Assembly (NCBI RefSeq): GCF_002893765.1
Contig: NZ_CP025938.1
Coordinates: 3,739,501 to 3,803,500 of the forward strand
Length of the DNA: 64,000 nucleotides
Origin: Tamlana carrageenivorans
GTDB lineage: Bacteria; Bacteroidota; Bacteroidia; Flavobacteriales; Flavobacteriaceae
Direction: 5' to 3'
Shown: in pieces, positions 1-7,905 of the stretch
How the letters are laid out: every line of letters begins with the position of its first letter
Position numbering within the stretch: the first letter of the stretch is position 1
Notes under the pieces: model-generated
Databases searched by the model: none
The model's input: only the letters and a program-made list of their open reading frames with translations
What the model was told of the DNA's origin: nothing
Position numbers and translations under genes: made by a program

Positions 1-667
1 TCTTTAATAATGCATTTCTTTTATTAATAAGTTGGTTAGAATTTTTTCCAGGATAAAGTAAATTAGGTGCATTGGGTAATACAGCCAATAACGCACACTG
101 CCCCCAAGATAGTTTATGCGGAGATGTTTTAAAATAGCGCCAGGATGCCGCTTCTAAGCCCACAACATTGCCGCCATATGGAGCGTTTGAAACGTAGGTG
201 TTTAAAATGGTTACTTTTGAATCTCTTAACTCCAATCGGGTGGATAGGATAATTTCTATAACTTTTTCAAAATAAGATCTGGGTTGATTTTTTCGTGATA
301 ATCGGATAACTTGCTGCGTAATTGTACTCCCTCCTCTAACAACTTTGCCTGCTTTTAGGTTGGCCTGAAAAGCCTTAACCATTGACACAGGATTAAAACC
401 AGGATGCCTATAAAAATAGGCATCTTCAAAGGTTGTAATGCAATGTTTAAATTTATCAGGTACCGAATCTAACTTCGGAAAACGCCATTGCCCATCATTT
501 GCAATTAAAGCCCCGAGCAACTCCCCATTACGACTTTCTAAAATTGTAGAAGTTGGACTGTCAAATAATTTATTTGGTAAACAAAAGACATACGCTATAA
601 GGACCACCAGTGAAACTAGTACTTTAAATTTATTCTTAATCAAAAAATATTTGATACGCCTTAACAT
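1..667 (-). CDS. pbpC: Penicillin-binding protein 1C, N-terminal part (cut by window edge)
   Basis: The first 222 codons are present; the 3' end lies left of the window. Start ATG at 667 overlaps the end of the upstream alpha-2-macroglobulin gene region (4 nt gap). Residues 13-30 form an N-terminal membrane anchor. Residues 81-90 match the glycosyltransferase-51 motif EDxxFxxHPG, with Glu81 the expected catalytic residue, and residues 112-119 are the second motif GGSTITQQ. Family knowledge: PBP1C polymerises glycan strands in the periplasm, with a transpeptidase domain that would follow further left. Pairing with an alpha-2-macroglobulin gene matches the enterobacterial yfhM-pbpC arrangement, where the two are thought to act together in envelope defence or repair. 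Assignment to PBP1C rather than PBP1A rests mainly on this neighbour and on the short anchor. Confidence 0.88.
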   Translation of the reverse strand, partial: MLRRIKYFLIKNKFKVLVSLVVLIAYVFCLPNKLFDSPTSTILESRNGELLGALIANDGQWRFPKLDSVPDKFKHCITTFEDAYFYRHPGFNPVSMVKAFQANLKAGKVVRGGSTITQQVIRLSRKNQPRSYFEKVIEIILSTRLELRDSKVTILNTYVSNAPYGGNVVGLEAASWRYFKTSPHKLSWGQCALLAVLPNAPNLLYPGKNSNQLINKRNALLK

Positions 668-670
668 CCT

Positions 671-3600
671 TTACTTCGTTACTTCAACCCATTGCCCCTC
701 TGCACGGGTAAAATAATTTTGATCATACATGGCCTCTGCCTGTAACCCTGGTAAATAATAACTCCCCAAATACGATGCATTTAATAACACTTTAAACCTT
801 TTTGTTTGATTCGGATTTAAGTCGAAATAAAAATTAACACGATCATCTCTAATATCTTCATGGGTGATTTGAGAATTTAAACTTGCTCCCGTATTAAATC
901 GTGTATTAATAATTTCCCATCCTGAAGGAAAAAGAGCTTTTAACGCCACGTTATCTATTTTAGCTGAAGTTAGATTCGTTAATGTGATATGGGCTACAAA
1001 GTTTGTTCCTTGGCTGATGCTAGTAATATCTATATGATTTTCAGATTTATCTGTAAAAGTTATTTCTGAAGTCAAGTTATTATGAATAACCTTTTCACTT
1101 CCAATAGGTAATATCCCCATATTAAGTAGTCTTACATAAATAACATTATCATTTTTATTTTCAATTTTAAAGGTATTATGTTCCTTATTAATTTTAATAC
1201 CCTCAAGTATTAAGGCTTTATCTGCTTTAACAGATTGCATTTTTTGCCTGTTAAAACTGTACGTTAAGTCAATACCCTTATTCCCGACATAATTGGCGTA
1301 TTTGGACATGGCCAGAAGACAATATGCCGTCGTTTGAGTACTCATATACTGATTACCAGATAATTCGGTTGCTAAAATATCTGCAATAGTTTTGGCTTTT
1401 AATTGTTCATCTAAAAGCATATACGTTTCTAAAATCATTGCTAAATTTCGCTGTTTAGAGCCATAATTTGTTTCACTTATATCCATACTGTCCAAAGCTT
1501 GATGAATATCAAAATCTCCAATTAATTCTTTAGCAACGCTATGTTTCCCTGATAAAGCATAAGCTGCGGCTAATCGTAATTTCGACACATCATTTAATGT
1601 ATTTTGAATGGCCAATTCACGAAATCTATTCATAGAATATTTGTCTGGTTCCTGAGCCAATGCCAGCGTATACAGTCGATAAGCCTGAGCCAATTGATTA
1701 TCTGACTCACTCCAACGCTTCGCTTCCTTTTCTTGGTAGTCTATCCATCTCGTTTTGAAATCCAAAGGAAGTACAAATCCCTTTTTCTCAGCTTCCAAAA
1801 AGAAATGCCCAACATAGCTAGTAGCCCAATCATCTGCAAAACTCTGACCTTGCCAATATGAAAAGCCACCATCGGCCTTTTGGAATTTAGATAACTTATC
1901 TATGGCTATTTGAATGTTTGTTTGAGTTTCATCTTTCTTGGCATCCGAAATTTTAAAAATATCATTAATAAATAACTGCGGAAAAGCAGCAGATGTTGTT
2001 TGCTCCACACATCCATGAGGATAAGCAATTAAATAGGCTATTCTGCTGGTAAAATCAATAGAAGGAAAAGCTGAAACTTCTAATTTTACCTCATTGGTTC
2101 CTGATACACCAAAAGTATTAAATTCAAATGTTTGTGAGCTATTAGGTTGCATGACACCTCCTATAGATTCGATGGTTTTTGGATTAGGATTATAGGCATT
2201 TAGCTCTAAACTATAAGATGCTTTTTCACCATGTCCACTAACATTCACATCAATTTTTCCAATTCCATCCTTAAGCACTTCTACATCAAAATATGCTATT
2301 TTTTCATCGGGACCAGAAAAATATATTGTTTTTGTTGACCTCCCAATTACTTTAAAAACATTATTAACTTTTATGTATACATTGGCACTTTTAATTTTAT
2401 TTTCCATAGCAAAAATCGTCACTGGAATTCTAACTTTTTCGCCAGGAACCACCTTTCTTGCCATAGAAGCCAACACCATTAGAGGTTTACGAACTGGAGT
2501 AGATTTTTCAGCATGACCATAAGCCTCCTTTTCAGGATTATGAGCCACCACCATCGTTTTAACAGCCCCTATATATTTAGGTATTTTGATTTTATGAGTT
2601 TCACTCTTACCTGCATCTAGTTTAAACGGCCCTTGATAAATAACGACAGGCTTAAATCGATTTGCTTTTTTATTCTTACTTGCTTGAAGCATATCATCAC
2701 CACCAATACTAAAAACTTGATTAATTTTTCCTCCAAAGGCACCAATAACATCATCATAAATATCCCAGGTTTTCACACCTAATGCTTGCTTTTGATAAAA
2801 AGTATCCCAAGGGTTAGGGGTTTTGAATCGAGTTAAATCTAATAGGCCTTCATCTACAATAGCGATAGAATAGGTCATTGCCGCGCCATTTGCCTCAAAA
2901 ACTTTGATAGCCACCTCTTTTTCTGGTGCTAAAACATCTGGCATGGAAATTTTAGGTTCGAGTCTCGTTTCAGGGTTTTCAACATGAATGCCCTTTAATC
3001 CAAACGTTCGAATAGGCAAATCGTTTTGGGTATTATTATGATTTTGTAATGAACTGATGTTTATATACACATTGGGAGTCATATCTTCCGTAATTGGTAA
3101 CTCGAACTTCGTATCTCCTTTTTTAGACTTTATCCATAATGAACTAATCACACCCGTACCATTTTCAACGGTAACCAAAGCCCTTCCTGAACCTGATGAA
3201 GGAAAAGTAACAAGCGCTTTTTCTCCCACCTCATACTGCTCTTTATCGGTTGAAAAAGTAAGCATCGTTGCTGCTGAAGGATCTCCTTTTCGAGCCTTTC
3301 CTGCCCATCCTGGCCAATCGATAAAAACCATTTCTCCTGTTGAGTGTCCAGAATCATTATTATAAACATACACCAAATAACGTCCCCATTCTGGATATTT
3401 TAGCTCAAAATCGAAGACAGCCTTACCATCTGAATTTGTAGATACCGTTGTTGAAAACACTTCATTTTTACTCGAACTTGTATCGAAAGACGATAAGTTA
3501 TCTTCATCTTCATTCCACCACCAATTATGGTTTACCTTAAAAATAGACACTTTTAAATCGTTAATTGCTTTAGGTTTTCCATAAGCATCAACTGTAGCCA

Positions 3601-6169
3601 CTTCAAACTTATGTTTGGTATCGGTGAGCAACATATTTCTTGCAGCATCTCCCTTAGGTGCTAAAATTCCAACATAAGAACCAAAGGGTGCGTAGTCGGT
3701 CGAAAAGGCATCGGTACTAAAGTCACCACCTTCTTCATATACTTTAGACACAAAAGTTGCTTTTAATAAGCCCGGAGCACTAGTGCCTGTGCTTGGTCTA
3801 AATGTTACAAATCCCTTACCATTACCATCCAAATTTTTATTAAAAATCAGCTGTTCTGTTCCAGAAAACACTTTAGTTGGGTCGTCAAACACATAACTCG
3901 GAAACGCTTTAAAACTCGTTTTTATCGACTTGTATGTCACAATAACATCTGCCTTTAAATTTTTAGCCTTTGCTCCATGCAACCAAACCGCTTCGATATT
4001 TCCATGCACCTCTTTATTGGTTAAAACATAGCCTAGGATTGAAGTTTTGATTTTCAATCTATTGGGTTTAATAAATTCTATTCTTAGTTTTTTTGTAAAT
4101 ACAGCACCACCAACACTCACTTTAGCCATCCAAGACCCTGTATAGCTATCATCATTAATGGGCACTGTAAATTTGTAAAAGTTATTTAATCCCTTGGTTT
4201 TAATCTCTGAAAAATATAAAGCACCTGAAGGCTCCAAAACCTCTAATTTTACGGGGTGATTTTCGGGCAATTTGTTTTTACTATCATTGAGCATAAAGGA
4301 TAAATGTAAAGTATCTCCTGGTCGCCAAACCCCACGTTCTCCAAAGATAAAACCTTTTAAACCTCGCTTTAATTCTGCTCCAGAAACATCAAATTTACTT
4401 ACAGATAAAGCATTTCCATCATTTAACTTAACATAGGTACTTACCTTGTTTTTTGTAACTACTGCAAAATAGGCTTTTGAAGTAATAGGAAACACAAGTT
4501 TACCTTCGGCGTCTGTTTTTTGTTTCCCTATTAGTTGTTGCTGGTAGTTATAGAATTTAACCTCGGCATCTGAAATGGGATTGGTTGTAATAATATCACT
4601 TACAGCTAAAAAGTAATTATTATCTGCCCCTTGTTTTATAATAACACCAATATTGGACGATAATAGATTGGTACTAACTTTTTTATTTCTGTAATAGGAA
4701 TGCTGGCAAGGATTATTGGATGCTCTCCAATTATAGCCTCCATTATCTTCATTATAATAGGAACTATCCCAATTACTGCTCTCTGGAGCTTCTTGATCGT
4801 AGTTAATAACAGTTTCTTCAATTTCGCTGGTATCATCACCTGCACATTGATAATTAGAATATTGCTTTTTAAAACTTAATTCTACACGATAAATAGCACC
4901 TGGGTCGGGATTGATGATGCTTTTTAAATCCACTGAATAGGATTTCCAGTTTGATAAATCGGTTTTATATTTAGCTAAATTAATGGTCTTTTTGGCTATG
5001 GGTCTGGCAACACGCAAAAGTTCGGTGCTATCTCTTAAATTATTATTTTGAAGAAATTGCAATACATTATCTTCAAAAATTTTAATAATAGTAACATCTA
5101 CAGCCCTTAAGTTTACCGCTTCAAAATTAAATTTAAGGTTTTCCGAAGTTGGTAAAATGGTACCATTTTGTAATAGTTTTACATTGGGTTTAATTTCTTC
5201 AAAACTAACCTCCTTTGTTAAAGACGTTTTTAGTTTGTATCCATATTGGTTTATAATACCACTTTTAATGGTTAATGTTTTGGGTTCTTCCAAATGACCT
5301 ACATAAACACGAACCACATTGTTAATAAATGAAAATGACAAATCTTTTTTGCCTTCAATAGTTATAAAACCATCTAGGTTAAAGTTCTTTTTTATAGGAT
5401 CGGAAAAATTAATTTCTATGTATTTATTTTTTTCATCAAAAACATTGATATCTACAACCTTAAAATTGTTTTTACCTGGGACATTAAAGGTATAATCACC
5501 TTGAGTATCGATATCAAAATCACTACCATCCCATTCTATTTCAAGGTAACTATCCTTTTCATAGCGTCTGATACTATCGATTTTAAATTTAAAATAATTG
5601 TTCTCTAAACTCTCATTTAGGATTTTTACAGGTAAGGTTTTACCTTTAAGTTTAGCCGTTATTAATTTTTCTGCTACTGATTTTAGAATAACATCGCTAG
5701 ATCTTAAAGTGCCGTTTAAATATTGCCAATCTCTAGAATAACTTTCTAAGTTATTTGTTACCACTTGAAAATCCTGCTTCATTGTTTTTACATCAAAAAC
5801 AAAATTCTCATATTCGCTGCTTACATCCTGAATAGCTCCCAAATCTAAAGTAAATGTATATCTCGTATCCGATTCAAATTTATTTTCTGGAATAAAGGAA
5901 ATCGTTCTATTGTTCAGTGCAACAACTTTACCTGCAATCTTAGGGGCCACTTTTAATATACTTTTGTCTAACTCAACTTCCGAAGAAACATCTTTCATCG
6001 GGTTTATTAAAACCACTTTAATATTAGATTTAGTAGAAATAATTCCAGTGGTTACTTCAAATATATGATCTTTAAACTTTTGAATGTTGTTCAAAGACAC
6101 ACTAGAATCGTTTTTACATCCAGTAAAAAATAGAATAGCCAGCACTAAGGTTAAAGAAAAATATTTCAT
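671..6169 (-). CDS. Alpha-2-macroglobulin family lipoprotein with thioester motif
   Basis: The 1832-residue protein starts with a lipoprotein signal ending in FFTGC (Cys18), so it is probably anchored in the outer or inner membrane facing the periplasm. Repeated beta-rich macroglobulin-like domains fill the first ~1200 residues. The motif GCVEQ (Cys1387) is the internal thioester of bacterial alpha-2-macroglobulins, followed by the alpha-helical thioester domain (~1390-1660) and a C-terminal receptor-binding-like domain. Family knowledge: such proteins trap proteases that breach the outer membrane through a bait region and covalent thioester linkage. The gene directly precedes pbpC (4 nt), suggesting one operon coupling protease trapping to wall repair. 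Length is typical for the long Bacteroidota versions. Function is confidently assigned by family; targets are unknown. Confidence 0.93.
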   Translation of the reverse strand: MKYFSLTLVLAILFFTGCKNDSSVSLNNIQKFKDHIFEVTTGIISTKSNIKVVLINPMKDVSSEVELDKSILKVAPKIAGKVVALNNRTISFIPENKFESDTRYTFTLDLGAIQDVSSEYENFVFDVKTMKQDFQVVTNNLESYSRDWQYLNGTLRSSDVILKSVAEKLITAKLKGKTLPVKILNESLENNYFKFKIDSIRRYEKDSYLEIEWDGSDFDIDTQGDYTFNVPGKNNFKVVDINVFDEKNKYIEINFSDPIKKNFNLDGFITIEGKKDLSFSFINNVVRVYVGHLEEPKTLTIKSGIINQYGYKLKTSLTKEVSFEEIKPNVKLLQNGTILPTSENLKFNFEAVNLRAVDVTIIKIFEDNVLQFLQNNNLRDSTELLRVARPIAKKTINLAKYKTDLSNWKSYSVDLKSIINPDPGAIYRVELSFKKQYSNYQCAGDDTSEIEETVINYDQEAPESSNWDSSYYNEDNGGYNWRASNNPCQHSYYRNKKVSTNLLSSNIGVIIKQGADNNYFLAVSDIITTNPISDAEVKFYNYQQQLIGKQKTDAEGKLVFPITSKAYFAVVTKNKVSTYVKLNDGNALSVSKFDVSGAELKRGLKGFIFGERGVWRPGDTLHLSFMLNDSKNKLPENHPVKLEVLEPSGALYFSEIKTKGLNNFYKFTVPINDDSYTGSWMAKVSVGGAVFTKKLRIEFIKPNRLKIKTSILGYVLTNKEVHGNIEAVWLHGAKAKNLKADVIVTYKSIKTSFKAFPSYVFDDPTKVFSGTEQLIFNKNLDGNGKGFVTFRPSTGTSAPGLLKATFVSKVYEEGGDFSTDAFSTDYAPFGSYVGILAPKGDAARNMLLTDTKHKFEVATVDAYGKPKAINDLKVSIFKVNHNWWWNEDEDNLSSFDTSSSKNEVFSTTVSTNSDGKAVFDFELKYPEWGRYLVYVYNNDSGHSTGEMVFIDWPGWAGKARKGDPSAATMLTFSTDKEQYEVGEKALVTFPSSGSGRALVTVENGTGVISSLWIKSKKGDTKFELPITEDMTPNVYINISSLQNHNNTQNDLPIRTFGLKGIHVENPETRLEPKISMPDVLAPEKEVAIKVFEANGAAMTYSIAIVDEGLLDLTRFKTPNPWDTFYQKQALGVKTWDIYDDVIGAFGGKINQVFSIGGDDMLQASKNKKANRFKPVVIYQGPFKLDAGKSETHKIKIPKYIGAVKTMVVAHNPEKEAYGHAEKSTPVRKPLMVLASMARKVVPGEKVRIPVTIFAMENKIKSANVYIKVNNVFKVIGRSTKTIYFSGPDEKIAYFDVEVLKDGIGKIDVNVSGHGEKASYSLELNAYNPNPKTIESIGGVMQPNSSQTFEFNTFGVSGTNEVKLEVSAFPSIDFTSRIAYLIAYPHGCVEQTTSAAFPQLFINDIFKISDAKKDETQTNIQIAIDKLSKFQKADGGFSYWQGQSFADDWATSYVGHFFLEAEKKGFVLPLDFKTRWIDYQEKEAKRWSESDNQLAQAYRLYTLALAQEPDKYSMNRFRELAIQNTLNDVSKLRLAAAYALSGKHSVAKELIGDFDIHQALDSMDISETNYGSKQRNLAMILETYMLLDEQLKAKTIADILATELSGNQYMSTQTTAYCLLAMSKYANYVGNKGIDLTYSFNRQKMQSVKADKALILEGIKINKEHNTFKIENKNDNVIYVRLLNMGILPIGSEKVIHNNLTSEITFTDKSENHIDITSISQGTNFVAHITLTNLTSAKIDNVALKALFPSGWEIINTRFNTGASLNSQITHEDIRDDRVNFYFDLNPNQTKRFKVLLNASYLGSYYLPGLQAEAMYDQNYFTRAEGQWVEVTK

Positions 6170-6381
6170 AAATTATGGTTGAGTTTGGGTTAACTGTTTT
6201 TAAAAATACGGCAATTAGCTTTAATGAAGCTTGTTATTTTATTTCAAAATGATAAGCATTTAAACCTATGTATTTTACAAGTTTGCAAAAATAAGAAAAA
6301 ACCTACTTTGTCTTAATTAAAACAATAAGTATTTTGAAAATATATTGGAAACTGTAGTCTTTAAAACCTAATAACAGTTAA

Positions 6382-6389
6382 AAAATAAA
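6382..6389. repeat. Left 8-bp target-site duplication of the ISL3-type element
   Basis: AAAATAAA immediately left of the element is repeated exactly at 7816-7823 to its right. An 8-bp direct repeat is the usual target duplication of ISL3-family elements. Confidence 0.85.
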
Positions 6390-6450
6390 GGATCAAGCAC
6401 AAAAGTTGGGGAGTATTTAAAAAAAGAAGATCTTTGAATAAAAATTTTTA

Positions 6451-6810
6451 ATGTCATCAGATTCATTATTAGCCATAGCCAATTTATTACTTCCAGAAAT
6501 ACTTATGAAGTATTTTGATTTGGACAAGCACGAAATTAAAGGAGAAGCACTACATTTTTATTTTACAGAACTAAACACGATTCCCGAAGAATTTAATGGA
6601 ACTAAACTTCATTCCAAAGGCTTCTTTTCTGAGGCTACCGTTCAAGACTTCCCTATACGAGGTAAAAATGTTTACCTTCATATAAAACGCCGCAGATGGC
6701 TGAATAAGCAAACCAATGAAGTGGTTCATAGAGATTGGAATTTAGTAGCACAGGGAACACGGATGACCGCCGAGTTTGCTGATTTTTTAAAAGAAATTAG
6801 TCCATACTAA
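6451..6810 (+). CDS. ISAon1-type transposase, N-terminal region protein (orfA)
   Basis: This 119-residue protein resembles the short N-terminal ORF that precedes the DDE ORF in ISAon1-like elements; the segment with GKNVYLHIKRRRW and GTRMTAEFADFLKEI is characteristic. In related single-ORF ISL3 transposases this region supplies DNA binding to the terminal repeats. Translation ends at TAA 6808-6810. The downstream frame is open from 6791 and shows transposase-like sequence (TDCHTIGFFYGVNGKKL) immediately afterwards without an ATG. The pair may therefore be joined by a +1 frameshift within 6791-6810, or orfB may use a non-ATG start. It lies just inside the left inverted repeat. Confidence 0.8.
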   Translation: MSSDSLLAIANLLLPEILMKYFDLDKHEIKGEALHFYFTELNTIPEEFNGTKLHSKGFFSEATVQDFPIRGKNVYLHIKRRRWLNKQTNEVVHRDWNLVAQGTRMTAEFADFLKEISPY

Positions 6811-6811
6811 A

Positions 6812-7783
6812 GCTACGGATTGCCACACCATTGGATTTTTCTACGGTGTTAACGGCAAGAAACTGCAACGCCAGTACAAAGATCACTTAAGTGATTTTAA
6901 ATCTTGGGATCAAAAAGCCCATGCAAAAGATTGGCTATTGTACCCTGAGAATCTAGGAAGCTACCTATCGCTTGACGAAACCGCTTTTTGCAATGGCGAA
7001 CTCTACACCATCTTAACCAATAAAGATGCCAAAGGAAAGAAAGGCTCTATAGTAGCTATAGTTAAAGGAACTAAAGCTGAAACAGTGATAAAAATACTTC
7101 ATGAAATTCCTTTAAAACAAAGAAATAAAGTTAAAGAAGTGACTCTGGATATGGCAGGAAACATGGGACTCATTGTTAAAAAATCATTCCCCAATGCCTC
7201 CTTAGTTATAGACCGTTTTCATGTGCAGAAATTAGCATTGGACGCTTTGCAAGAAATAAGAATAAAACACAGGTGGGAAGCCATCGATTTTGAAAATGAT
7301 GCCATAGAAGACGCTAGAAGTAAATCTTTAAAATACACACCTGAAATACTTCCAAACGGAGATACATTAAAACAACTACTGGCAAGAGGAAGATATTTAC
7401 TCTATAAGCCAAGCAATAAGTGGACTGAAAACCAAGCTAAAAGATCAGTGATACTATTTAAACACTATCCTGATATAGAAAAAGCATACAAACTATGCCA
7501 GAACTTATCTTGGATTTTTAACAATACTCAGGATAAAACTTCCGCACTAACACGATTAGCTAAATGGGATGAAAAAGTTAGACAAGCAGCCTTTAAAAGC
7601 TTTAATACTATATCCAGAACCATGTCTGTTCACTATCAAAACATTCTAAACTATTTTGATAATAGAAGTACCAACGCTTCAGCAGAAGCTTTCAATGCTA
7701 AAATTAAGGCTTTTAGAGCACAGTTCAGAGGCGTAAGAAACGTAAAATTCTTCCTCTATAGATTAACTACTATTTTTGCTTAA
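6812..7783 (+). CDS. ISL3-family DDE transposase (orfB, catalytic part)
   Basis: The frame opens at 6791. Recognisable protein starts near 6812, although the first conventional start codon is TTG at 6938. Visible DDE-fold motifs are LSLDETAF (first Asp), VTLDMAGNM followed by FPNASLVIDRFHV (second Asp region) and ASAEAFNAKIKAFRAQFRG (Glu) near the C-terminus. Family knowledge: the enzyme cuts and joins the element ends with two metal ions. All catalytic positions appear intact, and the stop lies 7 nt before the right inverted repeat, so the element may be active. The missing in-frame ATG upstream of the conserved N-terminal segment is the one unusual point and suggests frameshift fusion with orfA. 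Confidence 0.85.
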   Translation, partial: ATDCHTIGFFYGVNGKKLQRQYKDHLSDFKSWDQKAHAKDWLLYPENLGSYLSLDETAFCNGELYTILTNKDAKGKKGSIVAIVKGTKAETVIKILHEIPLKQRNKVKEVTLDMAGNMGLIVKKSFPNASLVIDRFHVQKLALDALQEIRIKHRWEAIDFENDAIEDARSKSLKYTPEILPNGDTLKQLLARGRYLLYKPSNKWTENQAKRSVILFKHYPDIEKAYKLCQNLSWIFNNTQDKTSALTRLAKWDEKVRQAAFKSFNTISRTMSVHYQNILNYFDNRSTNASAEAFNAKIKAFRAQFRGVRNVKFFLYRLTTIFA

Positions 7784-7815
7784 TTCTAAAATCCCCCAAC
7801 TTTTGCTCTTGATCC

Positions 7816-7823
7816 AAAATAAA
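7816..7823. repeat. Right 8-bp target-site duplication
   Basis: AAAATAAA, an exact copy of 6382-6389, directly follows the right inverted repeat of the insertion sequence. Confidence 0.85.
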
Positions 7824-7850
7824 TGAAGGCTAATGACTATTAACCATACA

Positions 7851-7886
7851 AAAAAAAGCCTGAGCGAAAAACTCAGGCTTTTTTTA
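7851..7886. terminator. Bidirectional intrinsic terminator after acnB
   Basis: The stem AAGCCTGAG / CTCAGGCTT with a short CGAAAAA loop is flanked by an A-run on the left and a T-run on the right, so it can stop transcription on either strand. It lies about 20 nt past the acnB stop codon on the minus strand and also insulates acnB from the insertion sequence. Confidence 0.9.
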
Positions 7887-7905
7887 TGTTATTACTTATA
7901 TATTA

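Larger units (their letters stand above)
6390..7815 (+). mobile_element. Complete ISL3-family (ISAon1-like) insertion sequence, 1426 bp
   Basis: The element is bounded by imperfect terminal inverted repeats: left end 6390-6416 begins GGATCAAGCACAAAAGTTGG, and the right end 7790-7815 read on the minus strand begins GGATCAAGAGCAAAAGTTGG. Both ends are flanked by the exact direct repeat AAAATAAA. It carries two consecutive ORFs, an N-terminal zinc-finger/HTH-like part and a DDE catalytic part. It sits between the divergent 5' end of the alpha-2-macroglobulin gene and the 3' end of acnB, so no gene is interrupted. Intact ends and perfect duplication suggest a recent transposition. Confidence 0.9.

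Noticed and set aside
3057..3365. Long antisense frames inside the alpha-2-macroglobulin, acnB, guaA, topoisomerase and NirB genes
   Set aside because: They mirror codon bias of the real genes, have no family match and no start context.
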